Shown here: piece by piece, positions 7,266 to 17,670 of the stretch
How the letters are laid out: each line of letters opens with the position of its first letter
Position numbering within the stretch: the stretch's first letter is position 1
Assembly: GCA_009731375.1 (NCBI GenBank)
Contig: BJOX01000132.1
Location: 845,228-871,881, forward strand
Reading direction: 5' to 3'
Source: Paulinella micropora
Taxonomy: Eukaryota; Cercozoa; Imbricatea; Euglyphida
DNA length: 26,654 bases
Notes under the pieces: generated by a model
What the model was told of the DNA's origin: nothing
Seen by the model: the letters and a program-made list of their open reading frames with translations, nothing else
Databases searched by the model: none
Translations under genes and position numbers: made by a program

Positions 7266-10200
7266 TCATGCAGGAAAAAAAAGTTAGTTTCCAATTTTTT
7301 CATCAATTTTTCGATTTTAAGTCAGTTTCGATTTTGTGAGAAAAGTTGAACTTGATTCGTCGAATCGAGTCGTGAGTTTAACTGTATCAATATTATATAT
7401 TAATATTATCAGACTGAGCACTTTAACGACAGGCCAAAACCATTACCGTTGACTTTTCAATCTTTTTGACCGGCCCGTTAGATTCAGATTCTGACCTCTG
7501 CACGACGTTTCGGTCGGACTTCATTAACTAGTTTTCGATTTTGTTCAGAAATGACTTCAAACAATAATCGAGTCAATCTAAAAATCAACTATGAATTGCC
7601 TTTTGAATTGTCTTTTTTTTCTCCATATCACTGCCTTTTTGTCATTTTGAACTTTACCGTGACACAGTGTTTAAGTTCCCGGAGTTTATTGCAAATTTTT
7701 GTTATTAATACCAATTGGAAACAGTTTTTAGGCAACGGTTTTCAAAAAATTTATTCTCACAGATCGTGCTCAATTGATGACTTCCAATGTTCCCGAGGGC
7801 TCACGAATGAATACGAGAAGCGACGCGTAAATTTTTTTTCCAAAAATCGTGAGCAGAAGTCGAGAAATAGGCATTTCACTAACCACACCCTTTTTTCCAC
7901 TTTGGCATTGGTCTGGGTGGCATTTTTTAGAAAAAGATGGAGGTGGGGAGCTGCGTTTCGGTCCCTGCTGTGAACTTGCGGCTTGGAAAGGCTTGTGCGA
8001 GACGAAAATTTGGAGAAACTGTCCGAAGTTTGGGGACAGAAGGCTTGTTGGGATAAGTTGAAGGAAAATGAAACAAAACAACACAAAGCACTCGTAACGC
8101 TGAAACTGGACAACAAGGATTATTTCTTTTCTTCCGGTTTTCTGCGTGCTGAACAGGAGCAGGCCGTGGGTGCTTTTTCCTGTATTGATGCTAGTTTGAA
8201 GGAGGTCCTCGTAGATGTCAGTGATGACGATGAGCCAGCCGAGGAGAACCCAGGGAGGGGAAGGAGGAGAAAGAAGCTGAGCCAGACCCAATTCTGTCTG
8301 GCTCAGACAGTGAAGAAGTAGGAGAAGAGGAAACGCATACTGCGTTCAATATTTGCCCCTGCGACGAAGACCAAGTCTATGACGAAGACAACAAGTTGGT
8401 AAAAAAACGGCTTTCAATGGAAGTTGGAGCCACAAACTGTTGATTGGAGTGCGGATAGGCCAATCTTCGAGCCCAAGACCAGGCTCCTGGACGCGGCAAA
8501 AGCTTCTCCTCTTGAGTAACTCAACATCTCTCTGCTGTTTTCCCCTTTTCACTCATTTCCAGTCAACACTGCAAAGTATGTATGTGTGTGCACCATTTGT
8601 TGCTGTTGGTTTTGAAAAAAGTGTTGTGTGTTCAGAGAGATCGAGTTTCAAAGTCATTCATTTCGCATGCTTGTTTTGTCTACGTTTCCTGTGTTTGCTG
8701 CACTTACTTGCACCTGCTTGTCATGTTTTCCTTTTTTTTCCTTTTTTTCTTTTGTTGCAGACACTTCATGCCTCCAAAAGCTCTCAGTCGGTTGATTGAA
8801 TTTACAAACGTAGAGCTAGCTAAACAGACAGACTCTTGGTTGAAAAAAGAAATAACACAGGAGGAATTTGCTGTTTTCCTGTGGTTACTTGTCAAAATTT
8901 CAGTCGCGGATAGGGGCAGGCGTAGGGGACATTATGGACGAGGGTTAGGTAGGGCCAGACGGTTTGCCTGGGGACAACTTCGGCAGATTCATGTCAAGAA
9001 ATCGATTCGAAACTATCCTTCGCTGCTTGCGTTTCGGACCTGATGCTACTGAACAAGATCCCTTTCTGCCCGTGCGTTTTTTAATGGAAGAGTGCAATAA
9101 GCAGTTCAATGTTGCCATCATGCCTGGCCCTTGCCTGACTGTCGACGAGTCGATGGGCAAGTGGACAGGCAAAGAAATGCCTGGTCAGGTGTACGTCCCA
9201 AGCAAGCCCATTCCCTTAGGCCGTGAGTACCATACTACCTGCTGCGTTCAAACAGGAATTTGTATCGCTGTGGAATGTGTGGAAGGAAAAGATCGAGATC
9301 GTGCGAAGGAAGGGGCAGGTGAATGGGGTGTCACGACAGCAACCACAATAAGATTAGTCAAGCCGTGGCATGGAACAGGTCGCCTTGTTGTAGGTGACTC
9401 GTGGTTTGCTAGGCACTCGTTGTCAAGGCGCATGGGCTAGATTTTATTGGAATGGTAAAGACGGCTACCCGCACTTATCCCAAATTCACTTTATGGCATG
9501 CCAGAGGGAACAACAAAGGCGATTTTGCGTCAGCCACGTGCGCTAAAGACGGCATTCTCTTGCTCGCAGTGAATCAGAACGACCACAATATGCAGCAAAT
9601 CATAGCCACCTGCGGCACTACCTTGGGGGGCAAAGCACGAGAGGCACGATTCAGTAAGCGTGCGGCGTTTGTTTCGCGGTGTGACGTGGTTGCCAAGTAC
9701 TATGAATGTTTCAATTCGGTAGATCGCTTCAACTCTCTGCGCCACGGGCACGGAAGCATGAATTTGAATGTCGTTGTGCGGGATTGGAAAGTTAACAATT
9801 TCTTGGTTTTGATGGATTTCGTCATGACCAACGCTTACCTTCATTACATGCACTGCAGTACCACCACCATCTCTACTTATCTGCGTTCGAAAGGAACCAC
9901 CAGGCCAGGCTTTTTCAAAAATTTGTTTGCAAACGAGCTCTTCCAAAAAAGCCTCTGCGATTGATTGGGCTATGCTGAGCCCGGCTAGCGAGAACCTCCG
10001 AGGTCCCGAACCAAACCTTTCCTCACACGAAATTAGCTATCTACCCTCTGGTGGATATGAGCGATGCAATACGACGCAAAAGGGAGGCAGGGGAGTCGTG
10101 GAATCAATCCACCGCAAGGGCGAAGCGACACAGATGCAGGGTATGTAAGTTTGTCAAGGGAAGTTCATCCAACGTGATCACATCATTTTATTGTGAGACC

Positions 10201-10536
10201 TGGGGTCCTGAGATGGCGCTATGTGGGACTAAGGGTCGCGGGTGTCATGCGTGGCATATTAAGCATGGAAACCCGAGGAAAAAGAGAAAAGGCTTCGTTT
10301 GAGGTGATTACTAATGTCGTTTCCAATGGGAAACAGTCTTTTTCGGTACTTAGGTGTGAGGGGGCTGCCTGCGACGAACATTTTCCTTTTTTAGTTTTGT
10401 ATTAAATTTTTCATGACTTTATGTCCAGTTTGTTCATAATATAAGCAATTTTCAATAAATAAATATCATTTTATTATTTTTTCCTGTGGTGCAAAGAAAA
10501 TTAATATCGTTTCCAATTGGAAACCGGGCCCGGGAC
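7251..10536 (+). mobile_element. piggyBac-like DNA transposon, decayed
   Basis: Flanked by TTAA at 7247-7250 and 10537-10540, the piggyBac target site. The ends share a GC-rich start: CGACGCCGGTCCGGG on the left; the right end read inward is GTCCCGGGCCCGG, only partly similar. The body holds a piggyBac-type transposase with frameshifts. A motif based on TTTCCAATTGGAAA recurs near both ends (7286, 7708, 10319, 10509). Inserted 41 nt after the formin stop codon, so it may interrupt the formin 3' UTR. About 700 nt of AT-rich left-end sequence (7251-7936) shows no gene. Confidence 0.8.
7983..10302 (+). pseudogene. piggyBac-type transposase (DDE_Tnp_1_7), broken
   Basis: Would cut and paste the element at TTAA. 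The acidic N-terminal part lies at about 7983-8515. A 245-nt intron (8516-8760, GTAACT...TTGTTGCAG with a long pyrimidine tract) joins PLE|HFMPPKALSRLIEFTNVEL in phase. Core: NRFETILRCLRF at about 8998-9036, first Asp in TVDESMG (9144-9146), QVYVPSKPIPLGREYH, second Asp in VVGDSWFA (9396-9398), third Asp in FNSVDRFN (9722-9724), and NAYLHYM. The C-terminal Cys/His domain is RCRVCKF...FYCETWG...GCHAWHIKHG (about 10129-10270). The frame changes near 8262, 8404 (an A7 run), 8950, 9425, 9955 and 10045, so no full protein can be made. All three catalytic Asp codons survive. The start codon is uncertain. Confidence 0.85.
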
Positions 10537-10540
10537 TTAA
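10524..10540 (-). repeat. Right end of piggyBac element
   Basis: Ends with CCGGGACTTAA; the perfect 16-nt palindrome GTTTCCAATTGGAAAC (10509-10524) abuts it. Confidence 0.55.
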
Positions 10541-10830
10541 ACAATAGCTGTAAACTGAGCCTACGGTATGATTTGTTGACGATGACGTGACTCCGGTGAA
10601 AATGAGTCATAATTCATGACTGTGGCCCTTGAACTTGTGACTTTTCCCAAAGCAAATTCCGAACACTCAACCACAAGTTGGATTTGAAGCCAGCCTTCAA
10701 GTATTAATATTACTGTGGTCGGCCCGGACACTTTTGTCGGTTATAACTTGATCAAAAAATATTATTTAATGCAGGCCGGGGTAGTAAGCGTACACCCACC
10801 ACCACCACAGTCACCACCGCCCACACACAA
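10541..10830. other. Intergenic stretch, no gene seen
   Basis: AT-rich sequence after the right piggyBac end. It holds GGTCGGCCCGGACAC (10717-10731), which resembles GGCCGGACAG in the LTR-like blocks at 18461 and 19797, and a weak intron-like TTTAATGCAG. It may be the remnant 5' side of the copia element or the continued formin 3' UTR. Confidence 0.4.
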
Positions 10831-10833
10831 GAG

Positions 10834-13087
10834 GACACAACACAGACTCATGACGATGACGACACATATGACCATGTCGATGATGTTAGTCAGTCAGATA
10901 GTCAACAAGGACAGGGGAAGTATGGAGGGGACACAGGGGGAGTCAGCATAGATCACAAACACACATAAACACAAGATAGCTTTTCAACACAGGACATCGA
11001 CACCACACCGACAGCTGCACCCCATCCCACCGACACAACCCCACAGACAACCAACACAGGACTAGGACATGCACACGCACTCACAGATTCATCTGACCCT
11101 CAAGCACAACATGAGAGAAGAGCATATGAAGAGAGTGAGCAACCTAGTAAAGGAAGAACATGGGAGCAGAATGACAACATCACAGAAGCTAACATAGTTC
11201 AAGAAGGAAAACGAATAAGACGACAGGCACAACAACAACCACCACAAGCACAACAACCACCATCACGACCGCATAGTGAACTAAAACGAAAAGAAAAAGT
11301 AGTTGAGGTTCAGGAACTAGAGGGAGTGAGAGTGAGAGTTCTTGCAAGAGAGTGGGGAGACGAGTGGGCAGAGAAGACATACGGAGAGGGCTGGGAGAGT
11401 AAAGTGCGCACAGGCATAGTGAAACAGAAGTGCCTTCAGAGAGGTTAAAAGTTAGAAAACAACCTAAGCCATCTCACTTTGTTGAATTTGAGGACAGACT
11501 AGAGAAGATGCTAGATTCTGAGATCAATAAGTACAAGGTAAGTGAGGGGCAGTCCGTATTGCCTGCTGGAGAGTTGGAGAGTGCTATGTTATGTTATGAC
11601 AGATGCATGAATGAACCAAATGAGCTTTTGCTTTATTTTAACATTCTTGTGCCTAAAGAGATAGCAGAGCAGGGATTGACAGCGAAAGAGCTATTAAAGG
11701 GCATGAAGAAAGAGATACAATCTCTTAAGGACTTTAAGACATACACATGGGTTAACTATAGCGAAGCCAAAAAGGCTGGTGTTAGCAAGATAGTTAGGCT
11801 CACATGGGTTCACAAAGTAAAGATAGACGAGAACGGAAGGAAGTTTGTTAAGTCTAGATTAGCTTTAAGAGGAGACATGTTAGAGCCAGGAGTTAGTTTC
11901 AACCCTGATCAATAGTTTGTCCCTTGTGCCTCACATCGCTCACTGCTCATGCTTGCCAAACTAACTGCCTGGAATGGTAATAAGCTTCACGGAATCGATT
12001 TCAAAAATGCTTACTTAAATGCCCGCATGCAAGATCCGGTATTTGCCTACCCACCTGATGCAATGGATAGAGAGGGCAAAGAGGGGATGATATTGCGTGT
12101 TGATGGAGCGTTATATGGTGCGCCTCAGGCAGGTAGAAGGTGGTATGACATACTAGCCCCTAAGTTAGTAAAGCTAGGATTTAGGTTGTTAGACTCCGAC
12201 TTATGCATGTTCGTAGAGAAAGACAAGCCTATAAGAGAAGCTATAATGGGAGTATTTCACGTGGATGATTTGATATTTTCCACACCTAACAAAGAAGCTT
12301 ATGATAAATTCGCGTCTGTGTTAGAACGGTACTACCCACTCAAAAGGCTAGGAGTTGCAAAAGAATTCAAAGGTATAGAGATAGTGCATGAGAAAGGCAG
12401 AATCGTTTTGCACCAGAGAAAGTACCAATTGGAAATTTTACGTGAGACAGGATACGCAAATTCTCGTCCGGTCAGTACCCCAGCGGTAGACCAAACACCC
12501 GAAGCAATGTCGGAAGATGCTGCTTTGCGTAAAAATTTAAATGTCTATTCCGAGTATAGTAGGCAGTTTGCTTTATTTAGCCAAAATGACAAGACCAGAT
12601 ATCGAACAAGCTCTTAACGCTGCAAGCGTCATGCAAACCATAGATAAGGGAGTAACATACGCTATGTTAGGCAGAATCATACGCTCTTTAATCAAGTCTT
12701 TTTGCGGTATAGCATTTAACGGGCCCAAATCCGTTCAAGAGGGTATGTTTGTGGCCCGATGCCGCGCATAAAGTCTGTTTGAAAACGGGTAAGTCTCGCA
12801 CAGGTTTTATGATCTTGTGGGGAGGAGACCCGATAGGTTGGCTTTCAAAAAGACAGAGTAGGATAGCACTTAGTTCAAATGACGCGGAAATTTACGCTGC
12901 TGCTGAATGCATACGAGAAAGACTAGCAATAGGACATGTCAGACAGGAACTCGGAATTCCGCAAAAAGGTGCAGAAATTTTCGAGGATAATTCACAAACA
13001 ATTCTCGCGGGTGAAAGAGGATTATCCGGACCCCGCACCAAACATTTGCCTCTCGAATTACACTCATAAAGGTAGGAACTAAAAAGC
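10834..13087 (+). pseudogene. Copia pol: connection region, reverse transcriptase (RVT_2) and RNase H, broken
   Basis: Reverse transcription of the copia element. The segment 10834-11445 is a Gln/Pro/Thr-rich linker typical between integrase and RT. RT starts near 11640: MKKEIQSLKDFKTYTWV, HGIDFKNAYLNARM, LYGAPQAGRRWYD, and the active site GVFHVDDLIF (12249-12278), where copia usually has YVDD. RNase H follows: GDPIGWLSKRQSRIALSSND, AEIYAAAECIRE and EDNSQTILAGERGL. Breaks: TAA at 10966, a frame change near 11430, TAG at 11913-11915 in place of what is probably Tyr, and frame changes near 12540 and 12745. The end of RNase H is cut by the insertion at 13088. This copy cannot encode working protein. 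Confidence 0.88.
13064..13087 (+). repeat. 24-bp target-site duplication, left copy
   Basis: TCATAAAGGTAGGAACTAAA followed by AAGC; identical at 17671-17694. It lies within RNase H coding sequence. The left side lacks one T relative to the frame across the right copy, so the original duplication may have been slightly longer. Confidence 0.85.
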
Positions 13088-13158
13088 CACTATCTGATTT
13101 TGACACAAACAAAATTGGTTCCTGCCGTAGCTGAGCGTTGATCGCTTGGGACTCTCAC

Positions 13159-13440
13159 TAATACAAGTCTTCTGATATATCACGGCCGTACGGATAGTAT
13201 CCGCAGGTTGTGAGCGGATTTGTTATCTGTCTGCGGATCAGATCCACACTTTCGAATAACATAAAACAGCTTTGAAATTTCCTTGCTTTATTGTTTTTAT
13301 CAGTGGTAGAGGCTATTCTGATTTTGACTTAGTTTTGACTTGAGTTTACTCAGATGTCATTACAAGAATTACTATCCGCAGTCGACCACAGGATTCTTGC
13401 GGATCGAGTAGGTAAACCCTATGGTGTTTCTAAACCTAAC
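13159..13440 (+). repeat. Direct repeat 1 of the insertion (~282 bp)
   Basis: Starts TAATACAAGTCTTCTGATAT and ends AAACCTAAC; similar throughout to 17143-17427 with a few substitutions and small indels. Contains several GCGGATC motifs shared with the 168-bp repeats. Acts like an LTR in position but lacks obvious TG...CA ends. Confidence 0.85.
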
Positions 13441-13505
13441 CCTAACCTAACCCTAACCCTAACCCTGACCCTAACCCTAACCCTAACCCTAACCCTAACC
13501 CTAAC
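13434..13505. repeat. Interstitial telomeric (CCCTAA)n tract
   Basis: About 12 units of CCCTAA (TTAGGG on the minus strand) with a short unit and one CCCTGA variant. It begins at the end of direct repeat 1 and stops where the inverted repeat arm starts (GTGCAGCCAGG). Confidence 0.95.
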
Positions 13506-14059
13506 GTGCAGCCAGGATAGATCCTTAGGTTTGTGTAATGTTATGAAAAAAGCAATAAGCACTCGACTCCAGAGCAGAATCATCGGTTGCGGTGGCTGCA
13601 TAGCGAGTGTAGCTCCTGCGGATCAGATCCGCAGATGACCAGCGGATCAGCTGGGATCCTGTGGACACTGTCCGTGCAGGGATGATATATCCTTAGGTTT
13701 GTGTGATGCTGTGCAAAATCAATAAGCACTCAACTCTCGCACAGAAGAACCGATTGTGGCGGTTGCATAGCAAGGATAGATCCTGCGGATCAGATCCGCA
13801 GGTGGCCAGCGGATTTTGCTGGGAGCCTGTGGACACTGTCCGTGCAGCCATGACATATCCTTAGGTTTGTGTAATGTTATGAACAAGCAATACGCACTCG
13901 ACTTCAGAGCAGAATAATCGATTGCGGTGGTCGCACAGTGAGGGTAGCTCCTGCGGATCAGATCCGCAGGTGGTTAGCGGATCAGCTGGGAACCTGTGGA
14001 CACTGTCCGCAGAATGCCAGCAAGGTCTGCGAGTAGTGAGCGGATCACGTCCACGACAA
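13505..14059 (+). repeat. Left arm of 555-bp inverted repeat
   Basis: Position x pairs with 28235-x in the right arm along the whole length without indels; I saw no mismatch. Contains three 168-bp units. The arm ends exactly at the 10-N gap. Confidence 0.92.
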
Positions 14060-14175
14060 NNNNNNNNNNGTGAAGAATCTTTTCCCCGGCGTACCAGGCA
14101 TACGAGGGCCGATTTCATCCATTTCTTCCGCAAGGTGCGGTCCATTTCCCATCCTGCACGCTTCGTGGTGCTGTG
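14060..14175. other. Spacer of the inverted repeat, with 10-N gap (14060-14069)
   Basis: 106 nt of unique sequence plus the gap lie between the arms. A gap at an arm edge means the fold-back could be an assembly join; no gene is seen. Confidence 0.85.
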
Positions 14176-14730
14176 TTGTCGTGGACGTGATCCGCTCACT
14201 ACTCGCAGACCTTGCTGGCATTCTGCGGACAGTGTCCACAGGTTCCCAGCTGATCCGCTAACCACCTGCGGATCTGATCCGCAGGAGCTACCCTCACTGT
14301 GCGACCACCGCAATCGATTATTCTGCTCTGAAGTCGAGTGCGTATTGCTTGTTCATAACATTACACAAACCTAAGGATATGTCATGGCTGCACGGACAGT
14401 GTCCACAGGCTCCCAGCAAAATCCGCTGGCCACCTGCGGATCTGATCCGCAGGATCTATCCTTGCTATGCAACCGCCACAATCGGTTCTTCTGTGCGAGA
14501 GTTGAGTGCTTATTGATTTTGCACAGCATCACACAAACCTAAGGATATATCATCCCTGCACGGACAGTGTCCACAGGATCCCAGCTGATCCGCTGGTCAT
14601 CTGCGGATCTGATCCGCAGGAGCTACACTCGCTATGCAGCCACCGCAACCGATGATTCTGCTCTGGAGTCGAGTGCTTATTGCTTTTTTCATAACATTAC
14701 ACAAACCTAAGGATCTATCCTGGCTGCACG
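14176..14730 (-). repeat. Right arm of 555-bp inverted repeat
   Basis: Reverse complement of 13505-14059. Beyond 14730 further units of the same family continue, whereas the left arm is cut by telomeric repeats. Confidence 0.92.
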
Positions 14731-15235
14731 GACAGTGTCCACAGGCTAGGCTCCCAGCAAATCCGCAGGCCACCTGCGGATCTGATCCGCAGGAGCTACC
14801 CTCGCTATGCAACCACCGCCATTGATTATTCTGCTCTGGAGTCGAGTACTCATTGCTTTTTTATAACATTACACAAACCTAAGGATATATCCTGGCTGCA
14901 CGGACAGTGTCCACAGGCTCCCAGCAAATCCGCTGGCCACCTGCGGATCTGATCCGCAAAAACGACTATCTGATTTTGGAACAACGCAATCTGTTCTTCT
15001 GTGCTTATATACCACAAATTCCTCCTAGCCACGCCCAAAAAGGACAGGACAATTTTTCCATAGCATCACAGAAACCTAATGATACATCATGGTTGTATGG
15101 ACAGTCCGCAGATTGAAAACAGATCCGCTCGCCACCTGCGGATCAGATCCGCGCAAGTCCGCCAGGGAGGTCTTGAGTTCATGCAAGAAATGTAAGGACC
15201 TGACTTAGATGTGTGCTGAGCTCCCGTGACTAATC

Positions 15236-15484
15236 TTGCCACTCTGTGCCACCGGGATCCATGATATCCGGCCCAAAGCGAGACTCGTTGGAATGGCTTT
15301 TGGATATATTGTGCTGAGACCCAAACGGTTTCATTTCTCGACTCCGTGGAAGGTAGCCAGAGCTGTTGGGGCCATGAATGATCTCAGGAAGCCTGAATTA
15401 GAAGTGTGTAAGGAAGCGCGCATGAATTTTCTTTCCACTCTGCTGCCCCGGCATCACATGGTGGTAAAATTTCAACATCTCTGA
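15236..15484 (+). other. Open frame of 82 codons, not recognised
   Basis: Open from a non-ATG codon at 15236 to TGA; fragments such as GYIVLRPKRFHFSTPWKVAR and KPELEVCKEARMNFLSTLL look protein-like but match nothing I know. It could be the remnant of a gene carried by the insertion. The surrounding sequence changes here from GC-richer repeats to AT-rich DNA. Confidence 0.25.
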
Positions 15485-15499
15485 GACACACAGAGTCGG

Positions 15500-17142
15500 C
15501 CAGAAAACAGCCCCTTAAAGCAGCTGAACAAGCAAATAAAAATTTATTTCTAAAACAATTGACTGTCCTACAGCTTTTAAATAGGTTGGGGGAGTCCTGA
15601 AACACTATACCTTCAAATCTGCGTAGTTTTTGTTAAAAAATCACACGAACTCCAAAAGAAAAATAGTCAAAACTTTTTTTACATTCCGACATCCTGGACT
15701 TGCATGCTTCCAGGAATGAAGCAGGAACATCCCATTTTCAATATTTTTGTATCTATCGTAAGTATATGTCAGTGAGACATGATTACACTAAAAAAACTGG
15801 AGGAGAAAGGTCCAGGAAAAAATGTACAGGCATGTGTAGGTCAGACACGTGAAGTTGTGAAAACCCACTTTTTGGTTTGTAGCTTCTAGGAAAAATGAAC
15901 AAAAATCCTTTGGTGGAGCTTTACTTTATGGTTGTGAAAGACGATTCCAATACTTAAAATTTTTTAAACTGATGAGTACTAAGATGTATATGTCCCCAAA
16001 ACCAGAAAAATGCTGGTTTTGTGATTTTGAGTTTTTGCATTCCCCAGACATTTACAATTTACACAAAGTTGGAGAAATACGTTTGAAGTTAATACCAGTA
16101 AAAAACGATTCACCTATCATCTGTGGAAGAAATAATATTCAAACTACAAAATTTGAGATTTTAGTGTTTCGACAAAAAGTTTGGGGTGATTTTCTCCTAG
16201 CTGATTTGTAGCCTACAAGTAAAAATATCAAGAAATATTTTGTACAAGTGATGAAAAACACTCAAGGTTGACTATGTATAAAGTCAGATAGCTTTAACAT
16301 GCTTTGCGGTAAAAGATAGCTGATGCATTCAGGGAACACTTTCCTCTGACATCTTTTCCTAGACAGGCCGGCCCGACACACACCACAAAAAATGATTGAG
16401 TTCCCGGGAATTTTTTTAAAAAATAGTGTCAAAAACACCACAAACCCAGGAAACTAAGTCTTTTGAAGTACTGCTCCTTTTTCAAAAGGGCTGTAGATTC
16501 AGAAAGATCACAAACTATATTATATACTGCACACTAAACTATCGCGAATTATAAACAAAATTTACACAATAATTTTTTTTTAATACACAAGACACAAAAC
16601 TTTTAATCGTTGTAAAAATTTAATTTCAAATGATTTTTTTTCAGCAAGCAGTAGATCTCATCGTGATCTTTACAATGAAAAAGACAATTAAAAAAACATT
16701 AAAAACTTGAAAAGTTTAGTTACCTTTATTTTACCTACGCTTAAAATACTTTAAATAACATATGGTAATTATTATTATTAACAATATCAGTGACGCAATT
16801 CTTCAGCTATATTAAATTTAATATTACTCGAAATGTATAGCAGTGTTACAATATTATTAATACTTAATAACTTGATATATAGTGATATTTGTTACTAATA
16901 TCATGATAGAACTATTAAAGAAGTCTAACTGATTTGTATATAGATTGAAGTAATTTGTATTAATAGAAACTTCATCCAAGTTTGTATATAGATCGAAGTA
17001 ATTTTGTATAGATTGAATTTTCTAATGAAAATCAAAGTTTTTATAAAAATCAAGGTTTAAAAAAAAATCAAACTTAAAAAAGAAATTAAACTTTTTTATA
17101 TTGAAATCTGACATGAAAATGTATCAACTTGAGTGTCGACAG
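15500..17142. other. AT-rich core of the insertion, no gene seen
   Basis: About 1.6 kb of AT-rich sequence. The only longer frame (15972-16211, about 80 codons, Lys/Phe/Ile-rich) has no family features. Short direct echoes occur near 16920-17000 (TTTGTATATAGATTGAAGTAA and variants). Confidence 0.6.
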
Positions 17143-17427
17143 TAATACAAGTCTTCTGATATATCACGGCCGTACGGATAGTATCCGCAGGTTGTGAGCG
17201 GATTTGTTATCTGTCTGCGGATCAGATCCACACTTTCGAATAACATAAACTGCTTTGAAATTTCCTTGCTTTATTGTTTTTATCAGTGGTAGAGGCTATT
17301 CCGATTTTGACTCAAGTCTTGACTTGATTTTACTCAGATGTCATTACAAGAATTACTATCCGCAGTCGACCACAGGATTCTTGCGGATCGAGTAGGTAAA
17401 TTCTATGATGTTTCTTCCAAACCTAAC
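17143..17427 (+). repeat. Direct repeat 2 of the insertion (~285 bp)
   Basis: Second copy of 13159-13440. It ends in a single AAACCTAAC where copy 1 runs on into a telomeric array; then comes an A-rich stretch and the AAAG tract. Confidence 0.85.
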
Positions 17428-17457
17428 TAAAAAACCAACAAGCAAGCAGCAAGCAAA

Positions 17458-17656
17458 AATGAAGGGGGGAAAAAAAGAAAGAAAAAAAAGAAAGAAAAAG
17501 AAAGTAAGGAAGAAAAAAGAAAGCAAGAAAGAAAAAAAAGAAAGAAAAGAAAGAAAAGAAAGAAAAGAAAGGAAAGAAAGAAAGAAAAGAAAAGAAAAGC
17601 CAAGAAAAGAAAAGAAAAGAAAGAAAGAAAGAAAGAAAGAAAGTAAGAAAGAGAGA
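17458..17656. repeat. Purine (AAAG)n tract at right end of the insertion
   Basis: GAAA/AAAG repeats of about 200 nt, ending 15 nt before the right duplication. It is comparable in position to the A-rich or microsatellite tail of a retroposed element. The Lys/Glu-rich frame through it is not a gene. Confidence 0.9.
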
Positions 17657-17670
17657 TGGAGAAATAAACT

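Larger units (their letters stand above)
13523..15160. repeat. Tandem 168-bp repeat array with GCGGATC palindromes
   Basis: Landmark CCTTAGGTTTGTGT starts units at 13523, 13691 and 13859 (+ strand). Its complement ends at 14376, 14544, 14712 and 14884, with a degenerate copy near 15081. Spacing is 168, 168, 168, 168, 172 and about 197. Each unit has CTGCGGATCAGATCCGCAG (9-nt arms, one-base centre), CCAGCGGAT and GGACAGTGTCC-type (here TGGACACTGTCC) motifs. Confidence 0.88.
13088..17670. mobile_element. 4.58-kb insertion of unknown class with direct repeats, telomeric tract and large inverted repeat
   Basis: Bounded by the 24-bp duplication. Order: 71 nt of unique sequence; direct repeat 1 (13159-13440); telomeric repeats (to 13505); an inverted repeat with arms 13505-14059 and 14176-14730 made of 168-bp units; more units to about 15160; an AT-rich part without clear genes (15500-17142); direct repeat 2 (17143-17427); an AAAG tract (17458-17656). 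No transposase or RT was recognised, so it is probably non-autonomous. The 24-bp duplication and A-rich right end would fit target-primed integration; the telomeric repeats recall telomere-associated Penelope-like elements. Neither link is proven. Confidence 0.7.

Noticed and set aside
7551-8291. Frames of 119-173 codons on both strands in the left piggyBac part
   Set aside because: AT-rich, Phe/Ser-rich, no family features; antisense to or upstream of the transposase.
13434-13505. True chromosome end
   Set aside because: Only about 12 units, with element sequence on both sides and matching flanks inside the insertion.
13861-14374. Two identical 150-codon frames on opposite strands
   Set aside because: They mirror each other because of the inverted repeat and span N bases; repeat, not gene.
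13523-15160. CRISPR array
   Set aside because: Units are contiguous 168-bp repeats in inverted halves without unique spacers, and the DNA is eukaryotic.
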